Part shown: in pieces, positions 27,991 through 37,325 of the stretch
How the letters are laid out: each line of letters opens with the position of its first letter
How positions within the stretch are numbered: position 1 is the stretch's first letter
Source: Xanthobacter autotrophicus
Lineage (GTDB): Bacteria; Pseudomonadota; Alphaproteobacteria; Rhizobiales; Xanthobacteraceae
NCBI RefSeq assembly: GCF_005871085.1
Contig: NZ_VAUP01000011.1
Span: forward strand, 1-62,610
DNA: 62,610 bases
Reading direction: 5' to 3'
The notes under the pieces: model-generated
The model's input: the letters and a program-made list of their open reading frames with translations, nothing else
Told to the model about the DNA's origin: nothing
The model's database searches: none
Position numbers and translations under genes: made by a program

Positions 27991-29111
27991 GACGTACCGC
28001 GCCTGCCCCCGAGCCCCGTGCGGGCATGCTCGTTTGCGTCTGCGACCCGCAGCTCGACGCCCCTGCCAACGACAACGGGCCACGCCCGGCTTCCACCTTT
28101 GGCCTGGCCGTCGGCTTCGCCTTCGCCGTGCTGGCGCAGACGGTGGCGTCCGCCGCCCTGCCGCTCGCCGGCGCCCAGCTGGCGCCGAGGCCGGAACTGG
28201 TCACCTGGCCGTTCGCGGCCATGCTCCTCGGGGCGGCGCTCGCCTCTTTCCCGGCGTCCTTCCTGCGCGACGCGTTCGGCCGGCGCACCGGCTTTGCCCT
28301 TGGCGCATCGCTGGGCATCGCCGGTGGGGCCCTTTTGGTGGCAGCGCTGATGCAGCGCCAGTTTGCCTGGGCCTGCCTTGGTGCCTTGTGGCTCGGCATG
28401 GCGCAGGGCTTCTCCTTCTTCTACCGGCATGAGGCCGCCGCCGCGAGCGGGCGGCCCGCCGCTGCCACGGCCGGCGTGCTGGCGGGCGGTGTCGCCGCCG
28501 CCTTCGCTGGACCGACCCTGGCGGGCTTCGCGGAACAGCTCGCCGCGCCCTATTTCCTGGTGGGCGCGGCCGGGCTGGCGGCGCTGGCGCACACCTGCTC
28601 CCTCGGGGTCGCGGTGATGCTCGCCTCCGACCCCACCACCGTGTTCCACCCCAAGGCCAGGGCGCCCCTGTCCGCCATCCTGTGGCCGACCCTGGTGGGT
28701 GGCGCGGCCTGGTTCGGAATGAACACTGTCATGTCGGGTGCGCCGCTGGCGCTGGTGGGCTGCGGCATCGGCGGGGCCGCGGTGTTCGGCTTCATCGCTT
28801 TGCACGTGGCGGCCATGTACGCGCCGGCCGTGCCGCTCGCCTTCGTGGGAGATCGTGTGTCGCCGGTGGCAATCGCCACCGCCGGCGCGGTTCTGGTCGC
28901 CATCGGCATCCCGCTCCAGAGCCTGGGGACGCCGGAGAGCATCACCGCCGCCCTCATCTGCGTGGGTGCCGGCTGGTCGGTGGCCACTGTGGGCGCGACG
29001 GCGTGGATCTATCGCGCTGGCCAGCCGAGCCGCCTTGCTCTGGCGCTGCATGACGGAGGCCTGTTCTTCGGCGCCATCTGCGGCGCGCTGCTGGGCTTTC
29101 TTCTGGCCTGA
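27987..29111 (+). CDS. MFS transporter, CcoA-like copper importer candidate
   Basis: A 374-aa major facilitator protein with 10-12 hydrophobic segments and an MFS-type loop FLRDAFGRRTG between spans 2 and 3. It carries MNTVM (Met245, Met249) and HVAAM (His273, Met277). Rhodobacter CcoA, the copper importer required for cbb3 oxidase, has MxxxM and HxxxM motifs 28 residues apart; here the spacing is also 28 (245 to 273). The start overlaps the ccoS stop, so it is translationally coupled to cbb3 maturation. A CxC (LVCVCD) is near the N-terminus; the ATG at residue 14 is an alternative start. Copper import is inferred from motif, spacing and context. Confidence 0.72.
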   Translation: MRRTAPAPEPRAGMLVCVCDPQLDAPANDNGPRPASTFGLAVGFAFAVLAQTVASAALPLAGAQLAPRPELVTWPFAAMLLGAALASFPASFLRDAFGRRTGFALGASLGIAGGALLVAALMQRQFAWACLGALWLGMAQGFSFFYRHEAAAASGRPAAATAGVLAGGVAAAFAGPTLAGFAEQLAAPYFLVGAAGLAALAHTCSLGVAVMLASDPTTVFHPKARAPLSAILWPTLVGGAAWFGMNTVMSGAPLALVGCGIGGAAVFGFIALHVAAMYAPAVPLAFVGDRVSPVAIATAGAVLVAIGIPLQSLGTPESITAALICVGAGWSVATVGATAWIYRAGQPSRLALALHDGGLFFGAICGALLGFLLA

Positions 29112-29226
29112 CCCCGGGCGGATGGTTGCGCCGGTGAAAAACCCGGGCCAGCTGGGCGATCGGCTTGGCCAGATCCCGCGCCGGAGGGTAGGACAAAGGG
29201 ATCGCCCAATCGTCGGGAGCCCGCCC

Positions 29227-29982
29227 TTGACCCATCCCTTCTCGCTGGACGGCCAGACCGCTCTCGTCACCGGCTCGGTGGCCGGCCTCGGCTTCGAGAT
29301 CGCCACCGCCCTCGCGCTGGCCGGCGCCCATGTGCTGGTGAACGGCCGGGACGCCGCCCGCCTCGGCGCGGCGGTCACCACCATCATCCGCAAGGGCGGT
29401 AAGGCCGAGCCTTACGTCCTCGACGTGTGCGATGCCGATGCGGTCACCAAGGCGATAGCGGCGGCACCGCCCATCCACATCCTCGTCAACAATGCCGGCG
29501 CCCGCGACCGGCGCGGTTTTCTCGAGATGGAAGATGCCGCCTTCCGCCGCCTCGTGGAGCTGGACCTTTTCGCCCCCGCCCATCTCACGCGGGAGGTGGC
29601 GAAGAGCATGGTGGCGCGCGGCAAGGGCGGGCGCATCATCAATATCACCTCCATCGCCGGGCCGCTCTCGCGGGCGGGCGATGCCGCCTACACCACGGCG
29701 AAGGGCGCCCTGGAAGCGCTGACGCGGGCGCTCGCCGCCGATCTCGGACCGCACGCCATCACGGTGAACGCCATCGCCCCCGGCTATTTCCTGACGGAGC
29801 CCAATGCCGAGCTGGCGCGCGACCAGGCCGTGGGGGAATGGCTCTCACGCCGTACCTCGCTGGCTCGCTGGGGGCGACCGGAAGAGGTGGCGGGGGCGGC
29901 GGTGTTCCTCGCCTCACCAGCAGCCTCCTACATCACCGGCCATGTGCTGGCGGTGGATGGCGGCTACATGGCGCATTTCTGA
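29227..29982 (+). CDS. Short-chain dehydrogenase/reductase
   Basis: A 251-aa classical SDR. Rossmann motif TGSVAGLG, NNAG, catalytic Ser (NITSIAG) and Tyr-Lys (AAYTTAK), and a C-terminal ITGHVLAVDGGY are all present. The pattern is closest to gluconate 5-dehydrogenase-like oxidoreductases, but substrate is not decidable. A TTG start with GGGAG upstream gives the usual N-terminus (THPFSLDGQTALVTG); an ATG at 29122 would add 35 unlikely residues. Convergent with trkH. Confidence 0.85.
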   Translation: MTHPFSLDGQTALVTGSVAGLGFEIATALALAGAHVLVNGRDAARLGAAVTTIIRKGGKAEPYVLDVCDADAVTKAIAAAPPIHILVNNAGARDRRGFLEMEDAAFRRLVELDLFAPAHLTREVAKSMVARGKGGRIINITSIAGPLSRAGDAAYTTAKGALEALTRALAADLGPHAITVNAIAPGYFLTEPNAELARDQAVGEWLSRRTSLARWGRPEEVAGAAVFLASPAASYITGHVLAVDGGYMAHF

Positions 29983-30053
29983 GCGGCTTCGCTTAAGCGC
30001 CGCGCGGGTTTTGCGGGGTTTTCGGGGCGTCTGTTCCCAGCTGCCGCGCCGGG

Positions 30054-31550
30054 TCAGCGCACCCAGAAGCGCGGCAGGAACAGTACCAGCACGGTCAGGA
30101 TTTCCAGCCGTCCCAGCAGCATGGCCGCCGTGAGCAGCCACAGGGCGGAATCGGGCAGGACGCCATAATTGGAGGCCGGCCCCACCAGCGGCCCCAGCCC
30201 CGGCCCCACATTGGCAAGGCAGGCGATGGCGGCCGAGAAAGCGGTTCTCACGTCGAGGCCGAGCATGTTGAGGGCGACGCCGAAGAGGAAGAAGGCGAGC
30301 AGATAGAGGAAGACGAAGGACAGCACTGAAGCCACCACGTCGTCCGCCACCGGCGCGCCGCCGTAACGCAGGGGAAACACCCCGGCGCGGAAGGAAATGC
30401 GCTTCAGGTGCTGGCGGATGGCCTTGGCGGTGATGGCGAGGCGCAGGGCCTTCAGGCCGCCGGAGGTGGAGCCGGTGCAGCCGCCGATGAACATCAGCAC
30501 AAAGAAGATGGCATCCGAGCTTGTGCCCCAGTTGGTGTAGTCCGCCGCCATGAAGCCGGTGGTGGAAATGAGCGAGGCCACCGTGAACAGAGCCCAACGC
30601 AAAGCCGTCTCGCCGGAGGCGATGCCGCTGAAGGTGAGTTGCAGGAAGGAGAGGATGGTGAACACCGCCACGATGGCGAAGAACAGCCGTACCTCCGGAT
30701 TGGAGAAGAGGCGCCACGGGTCGCCGGACAGGGCGCGCACATAAAGCGGGAAGGGCAGGGCGGCCATGAGCATGAAGGCCGCGGCCACGTAATCCACCGC
30801 GGGCTTCGCGAACACAGTGAGCGAGCTGTCCGAATTGGCGAAGCCGCCGCTCGACAGGGTGGACATGGCGATGGTGACCGCGTCGAACGGCTTCAGCCCC
30901 GCGAGCAGGAAGAAGCCGGCGCAGATGGCGGTGAGCAGCACATAGGCGATGAGCAGGCGCTTGGCGATGGCGCCGGCGCGGGGCAGGAACTTCTCTGACT
31001 TGTCGGAGGATTCCGTGCGGAACAATTGCATGCCGCCGATGGAAAGCACCGGCAGCACCGCGATGGCGATGGCGACGATGCCGATGCCGCCAAACCAGTG
31101 CAGCAGCGCCCGCCACAACAGGATACCGGGAGACATGGCATCCAGCCCCGACATCACGCTGGCGCCGGTGGTGGTGAGCCCGGACATGCTCTCGAACATG
31201 GCGCCGGTGAAGGAGAGGTGGGAGGGACCCCACATGAGCGGCAGGGCCGCGAACAGCGACAGCACCACCCAGACCGAGGAGGTCAGAAGGAAGGCCTGCC
31301 GCAGGTCCAGCTTGCTGACGGTCTGGCTGCGCCCGCTCATCCACAGCAGCACGCCGACGAAGATGGTGATGGCCGAGGCGCCCACGAAGGCACCCTGTCC
31401 GCCGGACCGCGTGGCGAAATCCACTATCGCCGGCACCAGCATTGCGACGCCGAGGATGGAGAGGAGGACGCCGAGCGTCGCCGCCACCGGGCGCAGGCTG
31501 AGCACCGAAACGGCCTCGGCCTCCACCGTTGGTAAGCGCGCGGCGTGCAT
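30054..31550 (-). CDS. TrkH-family potassium uptake protein
   Basis: A 498-aa K+ channel subunit of the TrkH/KtrB superfamily. Four selectivity-filter loops are visible: LTTTGASV, STLSSGGFANS, LISTTGFMAA and NVGPGLGP, plus GGCTGSTSGGLKALR. Ten or more spans. Starts at MHAARLPTVE with AAGGGGG as ribosome site; the 29 upstream codons lie in the repeat-containing leader and look non-coding. It would need a regulatory TrkA partner, not in the window. Confidence 0.92.
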   Translation of the reverse strand: MHAARLPTVEAEAVSVLSLRPVAATLGVLLSILGVAMLVPAIVDFATRSGGQGAFVGASAITIFVGVLLWMSGRSQTVSKLDLRQAFLLTSSVWVVLSLFAALPLMWGPSHLSFTGAMFESMSGLTTTGASVMSGLDAMSPGILLWRALLHWFGGIGIVAIAIAVLPVLSIGGMQLFRTESSDKSEKFLPRAGAIAKRLLIAYVLLTAICAGFFLLAGLKPFDAVTIAMSTLSSGGFANSDSSLTVFAKPAVDYVAAAFMLMAALPFPLYVRALSGDPWRLFSNPEVRLFFAIVAVFTILSFLQLTFSGIASGETALRWALFTVASLISTTGFMAADYTNWGTSSDAIFFVLMFIGGCTGSTSGGLKALRLAITAKAIRQHLKRISFRAGVFPLRYGGAPVADDVVASVLSFVFLYLLAFFLFGVALNMLGLDVRTAFSAAIACLANVGPGLGPLVGPASNYGVLPDSALWLLTAAMLLGRLEILTVLVLFLPRFWVR

Positions 31551-31573
31551 GACGTCCCCCTTCCCCCAAAGCG

Positions 31574-31608
31574 TCTTCAAGCGAAGCGGATACCGATTCG
31601 CTTGAAGA
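31574..31608. repeat. Palindromic intergenic repeat (REP-like)
   Basis: TCTTCAAGCGAA and TTCGCTTGAAGA form a perfect 12-bp stem around GCGGATACCGA. The AAGCGGATACCG core with GAAGAAAACGCG after it resembles a dispersed palindrome common in Hyphomicrobiales intergenic regions, from memory. Lies in the trkH leader. Confidence 0.55.
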
Positions 31609-31692
31609 AAACGCGTCAACACGAGATTCGAAAGCACCTGCGAGCGGAGTGGATCTCGGTTTGTTTAAGAAAATGCCATGCGCCAACGAGAT

Positions 31693-31732
31693 AGAGCATT
31701 TCCCGCGAACGGGTGTGCACGGAAAATGCTCT
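31693..31732. repeat. Second palindromic intergenic repeat
   Basis: AGAGCATTTCC pairs with GGAAAATGCTCT, one-base bulge, over a roughly 18-base loop. AGAGCATTT-type stems recur between genes in related genomes (recalled, not searched). It sits between apaG and trkH and could stop transcription from neither or both. Confidence 0.45.
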
Positions 31733-31746
31733 CGCCCGCGGCGACG

Positions 31747-32139
31747 TCAGTTCAGAACCCGGCGCACATCCGGCACATCCAGCGAGAAGGCCGGGATCTC
31801 GATGGAGAAGGTCTCGCCGTTGTCGGCCAGCATTTCATAATGCCCGCTCATGATCCCGGTGGAGGTGTTGAGCGGCACGCCGCTGGTATATTCGAATCGG
31901 CCTCCGGGCGGCAGGGTGGGCTCCTCGCCCACAACGCCCGATCCGTGGACCTCCTCGGTGTGCCCATTGGCGTCGGTGATGATCCAGTGGCGGCCCTTCA
32001 GTTGCACAGTCTCCTGGCCCAAATTGGCCACCTCGACGGTATAAGCCCAAAAATGACGGCCCTGATCGGGCTCCGAACGCTCCGCCACATAACGCGGCGT
32101 TGCGGTCACCTGAATATTTCGAGTGATGGCGCGGTACAT
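31747..32139 (-). CDS. apaG: ApaG-domain protein
   Basis: A 130-aa ApaG (DUF525) protein, an immunoglobulin-like beta-sandwich. Family sequence: YRAITRNIQVTATPRYV, WAYTVEVANLGQETVQLKGR, WIITDANG, VVGEEPTLPPGG, FEYTSGVPLNTSTGIMSGHY. Linked genetically to Co2+ resistance and Mg2+ efflux in gammaproteobacteria, molecular role unclear. MYRAITRN start gives the normal length; the longer frame adds unlikely residues. Downstream of metZ on the same strand. Confidence 0.93.
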   Translation of the reverse strand: MYRAITRNIQVTATPRYVAERSEPDQGRHFWAYTVEVANLGQETVQLKGRHWIITDANGHTEEVHGSGVVGEEPTLPPGGRFEYTSGVPLNTSTGIMSGHYEMLADNGETFSIEIPAFSLDVPDVRRVLN

Positions 32140-32251
32140 ACCCGCTCGAGCTCCCCTCACCGCGGGAGAAAATGCCCCCGCGGGCCACAGTGAACCCGCG
32201 TTGCCGTCCGGGCGCAACAGTCTGCTCTGCCCGGTCGTGGGAATGGAGCCG

Positions 32252-33472
32252 TTACAAGGCTCTGGCGGCGGTGACGAGATCGGCGATCAGGTCGTCGGGA
32301 TGCTCGAGCCCTACGGACAGGCGAAGCAGGCCGTCGGAAATCCCCATCTCGGCGCGGGCCTCCGGCGTGAAGCGCTGGTGGGTGGTGGTGGCCGGATGGG
32401 TGATGAGGCTCTTGGCATCGCCGAGGTTGTTGGAGATGCGGATCAGCCCCAGCGCGTTGGCGAAGCGGAAGGCGCCTTCCTTGCCGCCCTCCACCACGAA
32501 GGTCACGAGGGTGCCGCCGCCCTTCATCTGCCGGCGCGCCAGTTCCGCCTGCGGATGGTCGGCGCGGCCGGGATAGAGCACCGTCTGGATGTTCGGCAGG
32601 CCGGCCAGCGCATCGGCGATGCGGCCCGCGCTCGCCTGCATGCGCTCCACCCGCAACGCCAGCGTCTCCAGGCCCTTCAGCATGATCCAGGCGTTGAAGG
32701 GGGAGATGGAGGGGCCGGTCTGGCGCAGGAAGGTCTGGAGGTGGTCGGTCACGAACTGCTGGGAGGAGAGGATGACGCCGCCGAGGCAGCGGCCCTGGCC
32801 ATCCACATGCTTGGTGGTGGAATAGACCACGATGTCCGCGCCCAGCTCGAACGGGTGCTGGAGCAGGGGGGTGGCGAACACATTGTCCACCACCAGCCGG
32901 GCGCCGGCGGCGTGGGCGATCTCAGCCACCGCCGCGATGTCGATCAGCTCCAGGGTGGGATTGGTAGGGCTTTCCAGGAAGAACACCTTGGTGCTCGGCC
33001 GCACCGCCGCCCGCCAGGCGGCAAGGTCGGTGCCGTCCACCAGCGTGGTTTCGACACCGTAGCGCGGCAGGAAATCTTCCAGAATCCAGCGACACGAGCC
33101 GAACAGGGCGCGCGCTGCCACCACATGGTCGCCGGCGGAGAGCTGGCACAGCAGCGCCGCGTTCACCGCCGCCATGCCGGAGGCCGTGGCCCGGGCCGCC
33201 TCCGCACCTTCCAGCAGCGCCATGCGCTCCTCGAACATGGCGGTGGTGGGATTGCCGTAGCGGGAATAGACGAAGCCCGGATCCTCGCCCTTGAAGCGGG
33301 CCTCGCAGGACTCGGCGTTGTCGTAGACGAAGCCCTGGGTCAGGAACAGCGCCTCGGAGGTCTCCCCATAAGGCGAGCGGGTGGTACCACCATGGACTAG
33401 GCGCGTCTCCGGGTGGAGTGTAAGGGGATCTTTGGGGATGAATTTGGGGGCTGGCTTTTGCGCCACGGACAT
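32252..33472 (-). CDS. metZ: O-succinylhomoserine sulfhydrylase
   Basis: A 406-aa PLP enzyme of the Cys/Met metabolism family that makes homocysteine from O-succinylhomoserine and sulfide. The PLP lysine is Lys221 in VYSTTKHVDGQG; SRYGNPTT, ASGMAAVNAAL and ESPTNPTLELIDI are family blocks. The VDGQGRCLGG segment fits MetZ rather than cystathionine gamma-synthase. GGAG precedes the ATG. A SAM-II riboswitch in the leader confirms methionine-pathway control. Confidence 0.92.
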   Translation of the reverse strand: MSVAQKPAPKFIPKDPLTLHPETRLVHGGTTRSPYGETSEALFLTQGFVYDNAESCEARFKGEDPGFVYSRYGNPTTAMFEERMALLEGAEAARATASGMAAVNAALLCQLSAGDHVVAARALFGSCRWILEDFLPRYGVETTLVDGTDLAAWRAAVRPSTKVFFLESPTNPTLELIDIAAVAEIAHAAGARLVVDNVFATPLLQHPFELGADIVVYSTTKHVDGQGRCLGGVILSSQQFVTDHLQTFLRQTGPSISPFNAWIMLKGLETLALRVERMQASAGRIADALAGLPNIQTVLYPGRADHPQAELARRQMKGGGTLVTFVVEGGKEGAFRFANALGLIRISNNLGDAKSLITHPATTTHQRFTPEARAEMGISDGLLRLSVGLEHPDDLIADLVTAARAL

Positions 33473-33566
33473 GACGGTCTCCGGGGGAGGCCGAGGGGAT
33501 CAGGCGCGGTTCGCCGCCGCGGTGGCCGGTGTGCGGCGCGCGCGGCTTGCCCGTCTGTTCGTCCCC

Positions 33567-33625
33567 GGCCTTTTAGCAAGGTTGTTTAACGTGGCTGCAA
33601 GCGGGCCGGCTCAAATTCACCACGA
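33567..33625 (-). promoter_or_regulatory. SAM-II riboswitch (metZ leader)
   Basis: Read on the minus strand the region runs TCGTGGTGAATTTGAGCC, then CGCTTGCAGCCACGTTAAAC, then TTGCTAAAAGG. These are the SAM-II landmarks: CGTGG pairing with CCACG (P1), the TGAnTTG loop, GCTTGCAGCCACGTTAAA and the GCTAAA 3' strand that forms the pseudoknot. SAM-II represses translation of met genes in alphaproteobacteria when SAM binds. Its 3' edge is 94 bp before the metZ ATG. Confidence 0.9.
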
Positions 33626-33708
33626 GTGAGCAGCAGTAAACGCCCGGCCTCCCCTTGGCGTCAAGGGTTTCGTCCGGTAAAGCGAACAATAAGGACGGGA
33701 AAGCGGAT

Positions 33709-34836
33709 ATGACCGTGCGAGCGACGGAGCATCAGAAGCCCGGCATCCTGCCCGCCGAGGCCATTTCGGCGCTGAAGGCGACGGGTGCCATCTCCTGCCG
33801 CCGGCCGCTTGATGTGGACCAGATCCAGCCGGCGAGCCTGGACCTGCGGCTCGGCCGCACGGCGTGGCGGGTGCGCGCGAGCTTCCTGCCGGGGGCCGGC
33901 GTCTCGGTGAAGGAGCGCCTGGCCGACCTCGCCCTGCACGATTTCGACCTTGCCAAGGGTGCGGTGCTGGAGACCGGCTGCGTCTATCTGGTGGAATTGT
34001 TCGAGCGCCTGAAGCTACCCTTTGATCTCGCGGCGGCGGCGAACCCCAAAAGCTCCACCGGCCGTCTGGACGTGTTCGTGCGCGTCATCACCGACGGCGC
34101 GCGGGCCTTCGACACCATTCCCGCCGGCTACAACGGCCCGCTTTATCTGGAAATCTCCCCGCGCACCTTCCCCATCCTGGTGCGCACCGGCTCGCGCCTG
34201 TCGCAGGTACGCTTCCGTCGCGGCGTTTCGCGCCTGTCGGATCTCGAACTCTTGAGCCTCCAGTCCGCCGAATGCCTGGTGGACGCCGCCCAGCCGGACG
34301 TGGCGGCGGGCGGCATCGCGCTGGGGGTCGATCTCGCCGGCGAGGTGATCCCCGGCCTGCAGGGCTTCCGGGCCAAGAAGCATACCGGCGTCATCGACGT
34401 GGACGAGGCCGGCGTGCTCGACGTGGAGGATTTCTGGGAGCCCATCCGGGTGCGACCGGGCCGCACGGCGGGGCTGGTACTGGATCCCGACGCCTTCTAC
34501 ATCCTCGCCTCGCGGGAGGCGGTGCACGTGCCGCCGGACTATGCGGCGGAGATGGTGCCGTTCGATCCCCTGGTGGGCGAGTTCCGGGTGCATTATGCCG
34601 GCTTCTTCGATCCCGGCTTCGGCAATCCGGCGGCCGGCGGGCGCGGCGCCCGCGCGGTCCTGGAAGTGCGCTCGCGGGAGGTGCCCTTCATCCTGGAGCA
34701 CGGCCAGACGGTGGGCCGCCTCGTCTACGAGCGCATGGCGGGCCGCCCCGGCACCCTCTACGGCGCCGACATGCGCTCCCACTACCAGGGTCAGGGACTG
34801 AAGCTCTCCAAGCATTTCAAGCCCGTGGGGACCTGA
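33709..34836 (+). CDS. 2'-deoxycytidine 5'-triphosphate deaminase-like protein
   Basis: A 375-aa protein with two DCD/dUTPase-fold halves. The N-terminal PASLDLRLGRTAWRV and KSSTGRLDVFVRVITDG blocks match the dCTP deaminase/dUTPase family, and the later FRVHYAGFFDPGFGNP and LEVRSREVPFILEHGQTVG belong to the second half. This long two-domain version is common in alphaproteobacteria. It would supply dUMP precursor for thymidylate. The ATG MTVRATEHQ is used; the frame opens 18 codons earlier. Divergent from metZ. Confidence 0.82.
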   Translation: MTVRATEHQKPGILPAEAISALKATGAISCRRPLDVDQIQPASLDLRLGRTAWRVRASFLPGAGVSVKERLADLALHDFDLAKGAVLETGCVYLVELFERLKLPFDLAAAANPKSSTGRLDVFVRVITDGARAFDTIPAGYNGPLYLEISPRTFPILVRTGSRLSQVRFRRGVSRLSDLELLSLQSAECLVDAAQPDVAAGGIALGVDLAGEVIPGLQGFRAKKHTGVIDVDEAGVLDVEDFWEPIRVRPGRTAGLVLDPDAFYILASREAVHVPPDYAAEMVPFDPLVGEFRVHYAGFFDPGFGNPAAGGRGARAVLEVRSREVPFILEHGQTVGRLVYERMAGRPGTLYGADMRSHYQGQGLKLSKHFKPVGT

Positions 34837-34853
34837 GGGCCGGCGCGACCCCC

Positions 34854-37172
34854 TCACCCCTTGCCGACGGTCCCGGTCGCGGCGGCGCGGCCGGCGGCGA
34901 TCATCTCCTCCTTGCGCCAGGGCACGGCATCGTTCAGCGCGGCGTTGAGTTCGCGCAGCGGGCGCAGCACAGCGTCGGAATAGGCGAGATAGTCCGCCAC
35001 CAGCGGCAGCACCTCCATCACGGCGGGGTCGTCCGCCATGCCCAGCACGGTGGAGACCGCGGCGTCCACCGCTGGCGTCGCCGCATCAGCGCTGCCGCTG
35101 CCCGCCTCGCCCAACACCACTTCGAAGCCGGTGAGGATGCGCGAGCGCGCCGCTTCCACCACGGCCACCACCTCTTCGCGCGCATCGGCGCCCATGGCGG
35201 ACAGGCGAAAAGCCACGTCCTCCATCAGGGCGAGATAGGTGATGAGCACGTCGAGGGTGGAGACGATGTTGGCCGCGTCCCCCGCCGAATGGCCGAACAC
35301 CTGCTCGGCGCCCAGATTGGGCAGGCGCGTGCCCATGGCCCGCACGTCCTGGGCGAGGGCGGAGACACTCGCCTTCTCACCCTGGTGGGGCCACCAGGAT
35401 GCGAAGGCAACGCGGGCCCGGCGCACCAGCGCCTTCACCTCGGGCCGCAGCTGCTCGGCCAGATAGACCGGCAGCACCAGATAGGAGACGATCAGGGCGA
35501 TGGCAGCACCGATGGCGGTCTCATAGATGCGCGCCAGCATGCCCTCGGTGCCGAGCCCGGAAATGATGTGCAGTCCCAGCACCACAGACAAGCCCACGGC
35601 GGCGGACGCCACGTCGTAGCGGTCCTTCTGGGTGACGAGGGCGATCATCTGGGCCGCCATGCACAAGGCGGCGAGAATCCAGATGTGCGGCCCAAGCCCC
35701 AGGAACAGACCCATGCCCAGCACCACGCCGATGAGCGTGCCCACGGTGCGGTAGCGCACCCGCATATAGGTCTCGCCCACGCTGTTGCCGATGACGAACA
35801 TGACCGTCATGGTCGCCCAATAGGCGTGGTCCAGATGCACCCCGAGATCGAGGGCGGTGGTGACGGCGGTGGCGATGGCCCCCTGGCAGGCGACGCGCAT
35901 GGGCGCGGACAGGGTGCGCCGGCCGTCCGGCCCCTGCACCAGTGTGGGGATGACACGTGGCGCCGGCGGAGTGGCCGCTGTTTCATCGTGGGGCGGCGGA
36001 AACGGCGCGGTCTCGGCGGCGGCGATGCCGGTGACGACGAGGGACAGGCGATCGAACGCTGTCAGCGCCCGCAGCAGCGCGAAGCGGGCGTCCGGCGGCA
36101 GCTCCGGCGCGAAGGCAAGGGCGCGCAACGACGCCACCGCGCGCTCGAAGCGCTCCTCCGCATGCACGTCGGAGACCTCCACCGCCTCGAGCCGGCGGGC
36201 GATGTGATCGGCGGCGGCGGCGAAGGGATGCCGCCAGTCCGGCGTGTCGGGTGCCTTTTCGGGCACGCAGCTGGCGAGCAGTTCCACCGCCACCCGCAGA
36301 CGGTAGAAGCGCACCCTGAGGCGCTCGAAGTCCGGCTGGGCGTCGGGGGCTTCGGCAATAGCCGAGGCGAGTGCGTTCCACACCCGCCCGCGCAGGTTTT
36401 CCAGCGCATCGTTCGCCTCTTCCGGAAACGGCCGGCCGTGGCGCACCGCCTCGGACAGCTCGCGCAGATAGTTCGCTACCGCGCCCTGCATATCCAGCGT
36501 GGTCTCGACAAAGGCGTTGACGGCGGAGGGCCGCCATGGCGAGAGACGCACCACCGCCGCCACCAGGGAGCCCTGGCAGAAGGCGACCAGCAGCAGCGCC
36601 GCCTCGATCCGTGTCGGCTGGAGGATGGTGCCGACCGTGGCGACGACGATGAGCGCGAGGCCGAGCCGCTGTCCCTCCATGCCGTAGCGCCGCAGGGCGA
36701 GGGCGAAGAAGGCGAGGGGGATGAGCAGCAGCTTCTGGACGATGTCGTTGCCGGGCCCTTCGCCGGGACCCACCAGCGTCAGCGCCAGCAGGAAGGCGAA
36801 GCCGAGGCCGAACAGCCGCCCCATGGTGCGCGCTTCGGCGCCAACGCTCGCCGCAGGATTGAAGCTGATCATCACCAGCGCGGCGCAGCCGGCCATCATG
36901 GGAAAAGTGACTTCCATGCCCAGGCGAAACGCGATCGAGGTGGCGTAGCCCACCAGGATGACGATCACGAACGAGATGCCGAGATGGAACGCGCGCGTGA
37001 GATCGACCCCGCCGGGATCATGATCTGCGAGCCACCCCTTCAACTGGTCCAGGAGCGGCTCGCGGGGGCGGGGCGGAGCTGGCCGGACCGGAGCCGACGG
37101 GGATGCCGATTTGGACGGAGATTCGGGCGGCGACATGGGGGCAGGTCCGGGGCGGTGCGGCGTCTCGGGCAT
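34854..37172 (-). CDS. FUSC-family inner-membrane protein (aromatic acid exporter-like)
   Basis: A 772-aa protein with two similar membrane blocks. The first (about residues 55-200) includes FHLGISFVIVILVGYATSIA and LLLIPLAFFALALRR; the second (about 450-590) includes AYWATMTVMFVIGNSVGETY, VRYRTVGTLIGVVLG and AIGAAIALIVSYLVLPVYLA. Each is followed by a soluble helical region. This FUSC/YccS/AaeB layout suggests export of aromatic acids, but no partner genes (AaeA) are adjacent. The first 50 residues are a Pro/Ser-rich cytoplasmic tail; start could be the second Met. Confidence 0.82.
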   Translation of the reverse strand: MPETPHRPGPAPMSPPESPSKSASPSAPVRPAPPRPREPLLDQLKGWLADHDPGGVDLTRAFHLGISFVIVILVGYATSIAFRLGMEVTFPMMAGCAALVMISFNPAASVGAEARTMGRLFGLGFAFLLALTLVGPGEGPGNDIVQKLLLIPLAFFALALRRYGMEGQRLGLALIVVATVGTILQPTRIEAALLLVAFCQGSLVAAVVRLSPWRPSAVNAFVETTLDMQGAVANYLRELSEAVRHGRPFPEEANDALENLRGRVWNALASAIAEAPDAQPDFERLRVRFYRLRVAVELLASCVPEKAPDTPDWRHPFAAAADHIARRLEAVEVSDVHAEERFERAVASLRALAFAPELPPDARFALLRALTAFDRLSLVVTGIAAAETAPFPPPHDETAATPPAPRVIPTLVQGPDGRRTLSAPMRVACQGAIATAVTTALDLGVHLDHAYWATMTVMFVIGNSVGETYMRVRYRTVGTLIGVVLGMGLFLGLGPHIWILAALCMAAQMIALVTQKDRYDVASAAVGLSVVLGLHIISGLGTEGMLARIYETAIGAAIALIVSYLVLPVYLAEQLRPEVKALVRRARVAFASWWPHQGEKASVSALAQDVRAMGTRLPNLGAEQVFGHSAGDAANIVSTLDVLITYLALMEDVAFRLSAMGADAREEVVAVVEAARSRILTGFEVVLGEAGSGSADAATPAVDAAVSTVLGMADDPAVMEVLPLVADYLAYSDAVLRPLRELNAALNDAVPWRKEEMIAAGRAAATGTVGKG

Positions 37173-37325
37173 GGGCGGAGGAATTCATGGTTCGCCGGGC
37201 CTGTCCAGTGCGGCGAGAGGTGCGCCGCAATGCATTCAACTTTTCCCGCATCTGCTCTATAGCCAGCCCTGCCTTCGGCGAAGCACGGCGCCGAGACGTC
37301 CTAGCGGCGAACGGGAACAGGCGGA

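Noticed and set aside
34272-37262. Long plus-strand frame of 996 codons
   Set aside because: Overlaps the dCTP deaminase gene in another frame and the FUSC gene in antisense; composition is low-complexity and no ribosome site exists.
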